A DNA stretch of 64,000 nucleotides, from NCBI RefSeq assembly GCF_000718555.1, contig NZ_JOAN01000020.1, positions 53,515 to 117,514 of the forward strand, written 5' to 3'. The stretch is from Micromonospora chokoriensis. GTDB lineage: Bacteria > Actinomycetota > Actinomycetes > Mycobacteriales > Micromonosporaceae. Below are positions 9,101 to 16,733 of this stretch, piece by piece. Position 1 is the first letter of the stretch. The number at the start of each line of letters is the position of its first letter. The notes under the pieces were generated by a model. It was not told where the DNA came from, did not search any database, and saw only the letters and a list, made by a program, of their open reading frames with translations. The translations under genes and the position numbers were made by a program.

Positions 9101-9904
9101 GTGGCCACCCGTCCGGCGGGCTCGCACGTCAACGCGTGGCGACCTGCGGTAGCCGGGGTCGCCGAGGTCTTCCACGCCCATTTCGTCGACCACGCCTACC
9201 CCCGGCACATCCACGAGGTGTGGACGCTGTTGATCGTCGACGACGGCGCGGTCCGCTTCGACCTGGACCGGCACCGGCACGGCGCGCTGCGCACGTCGGT
9301 CACCCTGCTGCCGCCGTACGTGCCGCACGACGGGCGCTCCGCCACACCGGCCGGCTTCCGTAAGCGGGTCCTGTACCTCGACACCTCGGCGCTCGACGCC
9401 GAGCTGGTCGGCCGGGCCGTCGATGATCCGGACCTGGCCGATCCGCAGCTTCGGGACCGGATCCACCACCTGCACCAGGTGCTCGCCGGGCCCGGAGACG
9501 AGTTCGAGGCGGAGAGTCGGCTCGCGTTCATCCTGGACCGGCTGCGCCGCCAGCTCCGCCAGCGCCCCCCGGTCAGCGGTCAACCGGCCGGACGTGGCCT
9601 TGCGGTCCGACTACGGGAGCTGCTGGACGCCCGGACCGTCGAGGGCGTCACGCTGGGGGAGGCCGCCGAGCTGCTGCACGCCCACCCGACCCACCTGGTC
9701 CGGACGTTCACCCAGGTGCACGGCGTGCCACCGCACGCGTACCTGACCGGTCGCCGGGTCGAGCTGGCACGTCGCCTGCTCCTCGCCGGGCAGCGGCCCG
9801 CGGAGGCCGCCGTCGCGGCCGGGTTCTTCGACCAGGCGCACCTGAGCCGCCACTTTCGGCGCTACCTGGGCGTCAGCCCGGCCCGCTTCCCGGCCCGGAG
9901 TTGA
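9101..9904 (+). CDS. AraC-family transcriptional regulator
   Basis: A 267-residue regulator. The N-terminal cupin-like AraC ligand domain (about 15-130) contains YPRHIHEVWTL and PPYVPHDGR. The C-terminal double helix-turn-helix (about 175-265) contains VTLGEAAELLHAHPTHLVR and the second helix AAVAAGFFDQAHLSRHFRR, ending in the family's LGVSPARF. The GTG at 9101 is chosen because it begins right after the divergent promoter region; longer in-frame starts would overlap the DUF2000 gene. It probably regulates that neighbour and itself. The effector is unknown. Confidence 0.88.
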   Translation: MATRPAGSHVNAWRPAVAGVAEVFHAHFVDHAYPRHIHEVWTLLIVDDGAVRFDLDRHRHGALRTSVTLLPPYVPHDGRSATPAGFRKRVLYLDTSALDAELVGRAVDDPDLADPQLRDRIHHLHQVLAGPGDEFEAESRLAFILDRLRRQLRQRPPVSGQPAGRGLAVRLRELLDARTVEGVTLGEAAELLHAHPTHLVRTFTQVHGVPPHAYLTGRRVELARRLLLAGQRPAEAAVAAGFFDQAHLSRHFRRYLGVSPARFPARS

Positions 9905-9907
9905 TCG

Positions 9908-10756
9908 TCAGACGAGTTGGCCGCCGATGACGGTGAGCAGCCGCAGCTTCTCGTCGCTCGGCGACCCGGGCACGGCGGTGAAGACCAACAGTGTCTGCGA
10001 CTGGTCGGGGTCCAGCAGCGTCTGGCAGTGCAGCTCCAGCGCGCCGACCTCCGGGTGCACGAAGTGCTTCGCCGGGCAGTAGCCGGCTGGCACCGGGTGC
10101 TCCCGCCACAGCCGCGCGAACTCCGGGCTGCGGGCCAGCAGGTCGTCGACGAGCGTCGCGGCCCGCGAGCCGCGCCCATCGCGGGTGTACGACGCGTGCA
10201 GGTGCGCCACCAGCAGTCGGCTCTGCGTTGCGTGCTCCTGGGCCGGGTGCAGCTGCCGAGCGGTCGGGTCGGTGAACCAGCGGTGGTGCGCGCTGCGCGC
10301 CAACCCGGTGTACCGGGTCTCGTCCCCGAGCAGGGCGACGGCCGGTGCGGTCTGCGCCAGGGTCTCGCCGAGGTGGTTCACCACCTGGGCCGGGGTGTCG
10401 TGCATCCGGTCGAGGATCCGCATCATTCCCGGGTTGACGTGGTCGGCCCGTACCGCGCGGTGCGGCACGGCGTGGCCGGCGAGTTGGAACAGGTGGTCCC
10501 GTTCGGCCAGGGATAGCCGCAGGCCGCGAGCGAGGGCGGCGAGCATCTGCTCCGAGGGGTGCGGACCGCGCTGCTGCTCCAACCGGCTGTAGTAGTCGGT
10601 GGACATCCCGCTCAACGTGGCGACTTCCTCGCGCCGTAGCCCTCCGGTGCGCCGACGCGGACCCCGGGGCAACCCGACGTCCTCAGGCTGGAGCGCCGCA
10701 CGGCGGGTGCGCAGGAAGCTGGCGAGTTGGGCGCGATCCACGGCGTCTCCGATCAC
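9908..10756 (-). CDS. XRE-type regulator with MmyB-like ligand domain
   Basis: A 282-residue helix-turn-helix regulator. Residues 5-85 hold the XRE domain typical of this actinobacterial group (RRTGGLRREEVATLSGMS, YYSRLEQQRGPHPS). The rest is the MmyB-like PAS-related ligand-binding domain (AQTAPAVALLGDE, HPEVGALELHCQTLL). Relatives bind fatty-acid-like ligands in some cases, but no ligand can be assigned here. The GTG at 10756 (V-I-G-D-A) is chosen because the extension upstream is arginine-rich noise. The gene ends 3 bases from the convergent AraC gene. Its natural target is probably a neighbouring oxidoreductase gene, as is usual for this family, but nothing here proves it. Confidence 0.85.
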   Translation of the reverse strand: MIGDAVDRAQLASFLRTRRAALQPEDVGLPRGPRRRTGGLRREEVATLSGMSTDYYSRLEQQRGPHPSEQMLAALARGLRLSLAERDHLFQLAGHAVPHRAVRADHVNPGMMRILDRMHDTPAQVVNHLGETLAQTAPAVALLGDETRYTGLARSAHHRWFTDPTARQLHPAQEHATQSRLLVAHLHASYTRDGRGSRAATLVDDLLARSPEFARLWREHPVPAGYCPAKHFVHPEVGALELHCQTLLDPDQSQTLLVFTAVPGSPSDEKLRLLTVIGGQLV

Positions 10757-10918
10757 GAAATGCCGGCGGCGGCGCGGCACGTCCGTTGCAACAAGCGAGC
10801 CCAGGGGCGGTGTTCCGCCCGCCCCAAGATCGCACCGGATCCTGGTTGTAGTGGTGTGCCGGGAGTTCGAGGCCACTGCATCCATGATCCAGCACGATCT
10901 TGAGACGGGGTGGGCCGG

Positions 10919-12343
10919 TCAGCGCTGGATGGACTTGGTCTCCAGGAACTCCTCCAGGCCCATCCGGCCGAACTCGCGGCCGTTGCCGGAGTGCTTGTAG
11001 CCGCCGAACGGAGCGAGCGGGTTCCAGTGGCCAGCGTTCACGTCGACCTGGCCCACCCGCAGCCGCCGGGCAACCTCCAGGGCGTGCTCCGGCTCGCCGA
11101 AGACTCCGCTGGTCAGGCCGTACAGGGTGCCGTTGGCGATGGCCACGGCCTCGTCCTCGTCGGCGTAGCCGATGATCGTCAGCACCGGGCCGAAGATCTC
11201 TTCCTGGGCGACCGCGGAGGTCGGGTCGACGTCGGCGAAGATCGTCGGCTGGACGTAGGCCCCGACGGTCAGCCCCTCGGGCCGCTCCGGGCCGCCGAAC
11301 ACGAGCCGGGCACCGTCGGCGATGGCCCGCTCGATGTACCCGACGACCTTCTGCCGGTGGGCCTCGGACGCCATCGGGCCGATCCGGGTGGCCTCGTCGT
11401 TCGGGTCGCCGACGGTGTACTGCTTCGCGGCCGCGACGGCCAACGCCACGACCTCGTCCTGACGAGAGGCGGGCACCAGCATCCGTGGCCACGCGCCGCA
11501 GACCTGACCGCCGTTGGAGAACGCCATCATGAGGCCCCGATCGACCGCGGTGGGCAGATCGGCATCGTCGAGGATGATGTTCGCGCCCTTGCCGCCCAGC
11601 TCCAGGGCCACCCGCTTGACGGTCGCGGCGGCCACCGCAGCGATGCGCTGCCCGGCGCGGGTGGAGCCGGTGAACGAGATCATGTCGATGTCCGGGTGGG
11701 CGGAGATCGCCTCCCCGACGGTCGCGCCGGTGCCGTACACGACGTTGAAGACGCCCGCCGGTACGCCGGCCTCGGCGGCTGCCTCGGCGAGCAGCCGCGC
11801 GGTCAGCGGCGCGTTCTCGGACGGCTTGAAGACCATCGTGTTGCCGGCGAGCAGGGCCGGCGCCAGCTTGGAGACGATCTGCTGGAGCGGGAAGTTCCAC
11901 GGCGTGATCGCGCCGACCACACCGATCGGCTCGCGGACGATCAGCGAGTTGCCGACCTCCTCTGTCCAGGCGAAGTCGTCGGCCAGGCCGGCGATGGACT
12001 CGAGCACCGCGGCCGGGAACGCGACCTGGGCGGTCCGGGACATCCCGATCGGCGAGCCCATCTCGGCGGTGATCGCCTGGGCGATCTGCTCGGTGCGGGC
12101 GGCGAGGCCGGCGCCGAGGCGGCGCAGCACGTCCGCCCGGTGCTGCGGGGTGGTCGCCGACCACGCAGGGAAGGCCGCCCGGGCGGCGGCGACGGCGCGG
12201 TCGACGTCGGCGGCGGTGCCCGCCGGGGTCTCGGCGACGACGTCGCCGGTGGCCGGGTTCACGACGGGCAGGGTGCCGGCCGAGCCGGTGACGGTCTCGC
12301 CGCCGATCCACTGGCCGGTGACGATGTAGGTGGAAGGTGTCAT
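10919..12343 (-). CDS. NAD(P)-dependent aldehyde dehydrogenase
   Basis: A 474-residue enzyme of the ALDH superfamily that oxidises an aldehyde to the acid with NAD(P)+. The oxyanion asparagine is in ITPWNFPLQQ, the general-base glutamate in LELGGKGANI and the catalytic cysteine in NGGQVCGAW, with the coenzyme motif FTGSTRAGQ between. The length is standard. It is the last gene of the minus-strand catabolic unit, separated from the upstream oxidoreductase gene by a hairpin (12368-12419), so it may be expressed at a different level. The aldehyde is unknown; the context suggests an aromatic side chain or ring-cleavage intermediate. Confidence 0.9.
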   Translation of the reverse strand: MTPSTYIVTGQWIGGETVTGSAGTLPVVNPATGDVVAETPAGTAADVDRAVAAARAAFPAWSATTPQHRADVLRRLGAGLAARTEQIAQAITAEMGSPIGMSRTAQVAFPAAVLESIAGLADDFAWTEEVGNSLIVREPIGVVGAITPWNFPLQQIVSKLAPALLAGNTMVFKPSENAPLTARLLAEAAAEAGVPAGVFNVVYGTGATVGEAISAHPDIDMISFTGSTRAGQRIAAVAAATVKRVALELGGKGANIILDDADLPTAVDRGLMMAFSNGGQVCGAWPRMLVPASRQDEVVALAVAAAKQYTVGDPNDEATRIGPMASEAHRQKVVGYIERAIADGARLVFGGPERPEGLTVGAYVQPTIFADVDPTSAVAQEEIFGPVLTIIGYADEDEAVAIANGTLYGLTSGVFGEPEHALEVARRLRVGQVDVNAGHWNPLAPFGGYKHSGNGREFGRMGLEEFLETKSIQR

Positions 12344-12367
12344 GGACCGACCGTCGCACCGCTCCGG

Positions 12368-12419
12368 AACCCCAACCAGGTGCGGTTTATCCAGGGTCCC
12401 GCGATCCCTGGCTGGGGTT
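12368..12419. terminator. Hairpin between oxidoreductase and aldehyde dehydrogenase genes
   Basis: Arms 12368-12380 and 12407-12419 pair over 13 bases with one G-T pair. An alternative inner stem (CCAGGG/CCCTGG) is also possible. It lies in the 85-base gap inside a run of same-strand genes, so it may be a partial terminator, an RNA-processing site or an attenuator. Confidence 0.5.
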
Positions 12420-12428
12420 TCGGTGCGG

Positions 12429-13394
12429 TCAGATGGCGAGGACGATCCGGCCGGCGGTGGTGCCCGCGTCCTGCCGGGCCCAGGCGTCCGTGATGGCGTC
12501 GAACGGCACGATCTCGTGGTCGACGGTGAGTCGACCGGCCGCCGCGTGCCCGGCCACCACGGCCAGCGCCGCCGCCCGCTCGTCGGTCGACAATCCGTTG
12601 TTTGTGTAGCCGACCATCCGCAACGCGCCACTGCGCAGCACGGCGGACTCGATGGGTGCGGTCGCGCCGGCCGCGCTGCCCAGGTTGACAAGTCGCCCAC
12701 CCGGGCGCAGCACCCGCAGCGCCGCCGCGGCCGGGACACCGAAGACCGGGTCGAGGACGAGGTCGACCGGCCCGTCGGCGGCGTGGCGTAGCCGGTCGGC
12801 CATCGACGCGACGTCGTCGTCGGGGAGCAGCGGGATGGCGACGGCGGCACCGAACTCCTCGGCGCGGGCCCGTGCCGCGGCCGACCGGGCCACGGCGATG
12901 ACGCGGCGAGCGCCGCCGAGCAGCGCGAGCTGGACGGCGGCCTGCCCGACCACACCCCCGGCCCCCAGCACGATGACCTGTTCGCCGGTCGCCAGGCCGC
13001 CGGCACGGGTCAGCGCCGCGTGGGCGGCGACCGCGGAGAGACCGAGGGCCGCGAGCAGGGTCAGCGGTACGTCGGCCGGCAGCGCCACCACGTCGACGGC
13101 GGGCACCGTCACCGTGGTCGCCATGCTGCCGTCGACACCGGCCCGCATCCCGGCGGACGTGCCGAACCAGACCGGGGAGCCGTCGGCGAGCCGGCCGACC
13201 CCCTGCACACCCGGCACGTACGGGGTGGTTGGCGTGCCGAAGTAGCTGGTGCCGCTGGCGCAGAGCACGTCCAGCGGGGTGATCGGCACGGCCTCGACGG
13301 TGACGGTCACCTCGCCGTCGGCCGGCACGGGGGTCGGTCGCTCGACGATCGTCGGTGCGGTGCCGCAGGTGGTGACCAGGGCCGCGCGGGTCAC
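12429..13394 (-). CDS. Zinc-independent medium-chain dehydrogenase/quinone oxidoreductase-like
   Basis: A 321-residue MDR-superfamily oxidoreductase. The GroES-like N-terminal domain contains VPGVQGVGRL where zinc alcohol dehydrogenases carry a GHE motif, so the catalytic zinc ligands are missing; this fits the NADPH:quinone oxidoreductase/enoyl-reductase branch. The Rossmann fold starts near residue 145 with VIVLGAGGVVGQAAVQLA. The GTG start overlaps the LigA-like gene stop by 4 bases, placing the two in one translationally coupled unit. It probably reduces a double bond or carbonyl of a ring-derived intermediate. Confidence 0.82.
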   Translation of the reverse strand: MTRAALVTTCGTAPTIVERPTPVPADGEVTVTVEAVPITPLDVLCASGTSYFGTPTTPYVPGVQGVGRLADGSPVWFGTSAGMRAGVDGSMATTVTVPAVDVVALPADVPLTLLAALGLSAVAAHAALTRAGGLATGEQVIVLGAGGVVGQAAVQLALLGGARRVIAVARSAAARARAEEFGAAVAIPLLPDDDVASMADRLRHAADGPVDLVLDPVFGVPAAAALRVLRPGGRLVNLGSAAGATAPIESAVLRSGALRMVGYTNNGLSTDERAAALAVVAGHAAAGRLTVDHEIVPFDAITDAWARQDAGTTAGRIVLAI

Positions 13395-13753
13395 GTCGCG
13401 ATGTCCGGGTAGGGCATCGAGAAGTGGGCCAGCCGCGCGCCGTAGGACTTCTGGTACTCCAACGGCTCGGTGTTGTCCCGCTCGAAGAGGGCGATGAAGA
13501 GGGTCAGGGTGAGGAACGGGTGCGCGCCCAGCTCGAAGAGCTTCACGTGGTCGTGGGTGGCCAACGCCTCCCGCTCCACGTCGTCGAAGCGCAGCCAGGT
13601 GCTCGCCTCGCCGGTGTGGCAGTTCAGCACCGTGTTGGCGTGCTCGGCCTCCCACCAGGCGACCAGCTCACGCGGCTCGTCGCGGTAGCGCTCAACCAGC
13701 TCCGGGTCCCGGTCGACCATGAAGAGGAACTTGTTCAGCAGGTACTTGCTCAT
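13391..13753 (-). CDS. LigA-like small subunit of a class III extradiol dioxygenase
   Basis: A 120-residue helical protein matching the LigA (alpha) subunit of protocatechuate 4,5-dioxygenase and relatives, with patterns YLLNKFLFMVDRDPELV and LFELGAHPFLTLTLFIA. The alpha subunit caps the active site of the LigB subunit. It overlaps LigB upstream (ATGA) and the oxidoreductase downstream (GTGA), so a stoichiometric complex is likely. It is short, as in stand-alone LigA proteins rather than LigAB fusions. Confidence 0.82.
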   Translation of the reverse strand: MSKYLLNKFLFMVDRDPELVERYRDEPRELVAWWEAEHANTVLNCHTGEASTWLRFDDVEREALATHDHVKLFELGAHPFLTLTLFIALFERDNTEPLEYQKSYGARLAHFSMPYPDIAT

Positions 13754-14613
13754 GCCGGCGCTCCGTTCGGGTACCAGGTGAAGTACGCCTCCATGGTGTG
13801 GAACAGATCGAGGGTGTCGACGTAGTCGGCCTTCACGCCGGCGCCGGCCACACCCATCATGAGCATGAAGTCCATGAAGCCGTGGGTGGCGTTGCCCGGC
13901 GAGTGCAGGCTGTCCAGGGTGACCTCGCGCAGGCACCCGTCCAGGTCGCCGTTGGCGATCCACTCGACGGCCCGCCTGTCGAACTCCGGGTCCGGGCCGT
14001 GCGGGCCGAACTGCCGGGGGCCGCCCAGCTCCAGCGAGAGGTGGCCGGTGCCGATGACGGCCACCCGCAGGTGCGACGGCCACGACTCGACGATCTCCCG
14101 GATGGTCTGGCCGAGCTGGACGAAGCGCTTCGGCTGGGGCAGCGGCGGCGCGAAGATGTTCGTGTAGATCGGCACGATCGGCAGGTCGGCCTCGGGCCGC
14201 AGCGTGATGATCGGGCAGGTGATGCTGTGGTCGATGCGCAGCTCGTTGCTGAACGCGAGGTCGAAACCGGCGTCGAGCCCGGCCCGCAGGATGTGCCCGG
14301 ACAGGTCCTCCTGGCCCTTGAGCAGCATCCGGGGCAGCCCGAACTCGCGCTCCTCGTTGTACCAGTTGGCGTCGTAGAAGGGCGCCTTGCCGACCAGGAA
14401 CTGTGGCATGTTGTCCAGCCAGAGCTGGTGGAAGTGGTCGGAGCCGACCATCACCAGCACGTCGGGTCGAGCCCGGGTCAACGTCTCCCGGAAGGCCAGG
14501 ATCTTGCGCGTCCACTCGTCGGCGAACGGGGGTCGATCCTCGCCGGTGGCCGTGCTGGCCCGGTAGTAGAAGGGGTGGTGGGTGGAGGCGATGACCGCGA
14601 CGATGGAGGCCAT
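13750..14613 (-). CDS. LigB-like catalytic subunit of a class III extradiol dioxygenase
   Basis: A 287-residue catalytic subunit of the LigB fold, which uses Fe(II) and O2 to cleave an aromatic ring next to paired hydroxyls. Likely iron or base histidines are in ASTHHPF (H12/H13) and GSDHFHQ (about 60), with a further conserved GTGHLSLELGG segment near 180. The ATG at 14613 has AGGAG 6 bases upstream; a GTG two codons earlier is the alternative. It overlaps the LigA-like gene. The substrate is probably a catechol-type carboxylate (protocatechuate or gallate class), but it cannot be fixed from sequence. Confidence 0.85.
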   Translation of the reverse strand: MASIVAVIASTHHPFYYRASTATGEDRPPFADEWTRKILAFRETLTRARPDVLVMVGSDHFHQLWLDNMPQFLVGKAPFYDANWYNEEREFGLPRMLLKGQEDLSGHILRAGLDAGFDLAFSNELRIDHSITCPIITLRPEADLPIVPIYTNIFAPPLPQPKRFVQLGQTIREIVESWPSHLRVAVIGTGHLSLELGGPRQFGPHGPDPEFDRRAVEWIANGDLDGCLREVTLDSLHSPGNATHGFMDFMLMMGVAGAGVKADYVDTLDLFHTMEAYFTWYPNGAPA

Positions 14614-14643
14614 TCCCACTCCTTTCGGGGGCGAAGAGGGGGA

Positions 14644-15414
14644 TCAGGGTTCGTAGACGGCGTTGCGGTCGACGGCCCGGTAGATGTCCATGCCGAGCGG
14701 GCGACGCCGCTCCTCGGCGAGGTGCCCGAGCAGCCCCGCCGCGCGGGCCAGCAGGGCGAACCCGCGCAGCATCTCGACAGGGAGCCCGAGGTCGGCGAGG
14801 GCCGCGCCGCAGACACCGGCGCCGTTGAGCGGCAGGGTACGGCCGAGCACCTGCGGGTGTACGCGTCCGATCGCCTCGAACAACCGCAGGTGCGGGCCGT
14901 GCAGACCCTCCTCGGTGGCGATCCGGATCAGCACCGGTGTGCGCGGGTCCTGCTCCTTGTGCACCGGGTGCCCGAGCCCGGGGACCAACCGACGCTCCTG
15001 CTTGGCCCGGGTGACCGCGTCGAGCGCCACCGCGTCGTAGTCGGTCACCTCACCGGCCCCCGCGAGCGTGTCGGCGAGGAAGCGTCCACAGTCCTCGGTG
15101 ACGCCGAGGAAGCGGGAGCCGCCGCCGAGCAGGCCGGCGGCGAGCGCGCCCTGCAACGACTCGGGCGCCGACAGGTACGTCAGTCGGGCCGCGATCGCCG
15201 TCGGGGTGAAGCCGTGGTCGGCGAGCGCCACCAGCACCGCCTCGAAGACCCGTACCTCACCGTGGGTGGGGCGGCGGCCGGCGACCAGCCAGTACGCCAG
15301 CTCGCCGAAGCCCACCTTGCCCATCAGGTCGGCGGCCAGGTCCTGCCCGAGCAGGGAGATGGTGGTCGGGTCGGAGGTGCCGATCCCGGTCGGGAAGCTC
15401 AGTTCTTCAGCCAC
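14644..15414 (-). CDS. Citryl-CoA lyase / citrate-synthase-like enzyme
   Basis: A 256-residue enzyme of the citrate synthase superfamily, much shorter than true citrate synthases (about 370-430). It keeps the CoA/substrate loops: the histidine in PGLGHPVHKEQDP, PLNGAGVCGAALADLG, and the terminal RPLGMDIYRAVDRNAVYEP. Proteins of this form are classed as citryl-CoA lyases, which split a 3-hydroxy-3-carboxyacyl-CoA into acyl-CoA and a 2-oxoacid. The GTG start overlaps the CoA-transferase gene by 16 bases, which strongly implies the two act in sequence: the transferase activates an acid as CoA thioester and this enzyme cleaves it. Confidence 0.78.
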   Translation of the reverse strand: MAEELSFPTGIGTSDPTTISLLGQDLAADLMGKVGFGELAYWLVAGRRPTHGEVRVFEAVLVALADHGFTPTAIAARLTYLSAPESLQGALAAGLLGGGSRFLGVTEDCGRFLADTLAGAGEVTDYDAVALDAVTRAKQERRLVPGLGHPVHKEQDPRTPVLIRIATEEGLHGPHLRLFEAIGRVHPQVLGRTLPLNGAGVCGAALADLGLPVEMLRGFALLARAAGLLGHLAEERRRPLGMDIYRAVDRNAVYEP

Positions 15415-16535
15415 GCGCGGATCTCCTCGCCGTGTTCGTCGAGCCCGGGCGGCGGCAGCTCGTACCGGGCCGGGGTGTCGGAGAAGGTGATGGGGTTGCG
15501 GACACCGGGCACGTCACCGACGGTGACGACCGGGTCGAGCCCCAGCTCCTCGGCGAGCGCCACGCCGCCGTCGATGGTGTTGATCGGCGCGCACGGGACG
15601 CCGGCGGCGAGCAGGTCACGGAACCACTCGTCCTTCGTCCGCTTGGCGAGTCGTTCGACCAGCAGGGGCCGCAGTTCCTCGCGGTTGGCCGTGCGGTCCT
15701 GGTTGCGCCCGAAGCGCGGGTCGTCGGGCAGGCCGGGCAGGTCGAGCACCTGGCAGAGCTTACGGAACTGCCCATCGTTGCCGGCAATGACGATCAGCTC
15801 GCCGTCGGCGGTGGGCAGTGGCTCGTACGGGAAGAGGCTGGGGTGCGCGTTGCCCATCCGGAACGGAACGGTGCCGCCGGCGACGTAGCCGCTGGAGTGG
15901 TTGACCAACCCGGACAGCGCCGAGCTGAGCAGGTTGACCTCGACGTGCTGACCTCGTCCGGTCTCTCCGCGGTGGTGCAGCGCGGCGAGGATGCCGATGC
16001 TGGCGTGCAGCCCGGCCATCACGTCGAAGACGGAGATCCCGGCCCGGTACGGCGAGCCGTCCGGGTCGCCGGTGAGGCTCATCAGGCCCGAGATGGCCTG
16101 CACCATGAGGTCGTAGCCGGGGAAGTCCCGACCGGCGCCGGTGCCGAAGCCGCTGATGCTCGCGTACACGATCTTCTCGTTGCTCGCGGTGACGGTGTCG
16201 TAGTCGAGGCCGAAGCGGGCGAGGCCACCGGGTCGGAAGTTCTCGATCAGCACGTCGGCGCGGCGGGCCAGCTCCTGTGCGGCGGCCAGGTCGTCGGGCT
16301 TCTTGAGGTCCAGGGCGACCGACCGCTTGTTGCGGTTGATGCCGAGATAGTACGTCGAGACACCGTCGCGGGTGGGCGGCATCCAGGTGCGGGTGTCGTC
16401 GCCACCGGGGCTCTCCACTTTGATCACCTGTGCGCCCAGGTCGGCCAGGAGCATCGTCGCGTACGGCCCGGCGAGGATCCGGGAGAAGTCCGCGACGAGC
16501 AGGCCGGCCAACGGCCCCGTTGATTGCTGCACCAT
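15399..16535 (-). CDS. Class III (CaiB/BaiF) CoA transferase
   Basis: A 378-residue family III CoA transferase, which moves CoA between two carboxylic acids through an enzyme-bound aspartyl anhydride. Family marks are LLVADFSRILAGPYATMLL at the N terminus, VIKVESPGGDDTR, NRNKRSVALDLK, and the region around GYDLMVQAISGLMSLTG that holds the catalytic aspartate. The length is standard. It heads the minus-strand operon and is divergent from the amidohydrolase, with shared palindromes in the 198-base gap. The acceptor acid is unknown; the paired lyase suggests a citrate- or citramalate-like acid. Confidence 0.88.
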   Translation of the reverse strand: MVQQSTGPLAGLLVADFSRILAGPYATMLLADLGAQVIKVESPGGDDTRTWMPPTRDGVSTYYLGINRNKRSVALDLKKPDDLAAAQELARRADVLIENFRPGGLARFGLDYDTVTASNEKIVYASISGFGTGAGRDFPGYDLMVQAISGLMSLTGDPDGSPYRAGISVFDVMAGLHASIGILAALHHRGETGRGQHVEVNLLSSALSGLVNHSSGYVAGGTVPFRMGNAHPSLFPYEPLPTADGELIVIAGNDGQFRKLCQVLDLPGLPDDPRFGRNQDRTANREELRPLLVERLAKRTKDEWFRDLLAAGVPCAPINTIDGGVALAEELGLDPVVTVGDVPGVRNPITFSDTPARYELPPPGLDEHGEEIRAWLKN

Positions 16536-16550
16536 GTTTCCGCCCGTTCT

Positions 16551-16566
16551 GCGGACACCTGTCCGC
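16551..16566. promoter_or_regulatory. Palindromic operator upstream of the CoA-transferase operon
   Basis: GCGGACA and TGTCCGC form perfect 7-base arms around a CC spacer, 15 bases from the CoA-transferase start. It is a good candidate for binding by the IclR protein at 18174-18977, which has similar-size palindromic sites in other catabolic clusters. Confidence 0.5.
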
Positions 16567-16630
16567 CGGGACAGCTTGCGATACCGAACGGTGCCTGTCA
16601 ACGGTTCCTTCATAGAGCGGAAACACGTCC

Positions 16631-16659
16631 TTGACACGAATCGTGACCGGGGCCACACT
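16631..16659 (+). promoter_or_regulatory. Promoter of the amidohydrolase gene with embedded palindrome
   Basis: A -35-like TTGACA (16631-16636) and a -10-like CACACT (16654-16659) are 17 bases apart and point towards the amidohydrolase gene. The perfect palindrome CACGA-A-TCGTG (16635-16645) overlaps the -35 end, so a bound protein would block or recruit polymerase. Confidence 0.5.
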
Positions 16660-16733
16660 TGCGCCACTCGGGCTGGCCGCACAGCGGACAACAGTCCGAA
16701 CCCCCCTCGTACCCCGGAAAGGAATGGGTGGCG

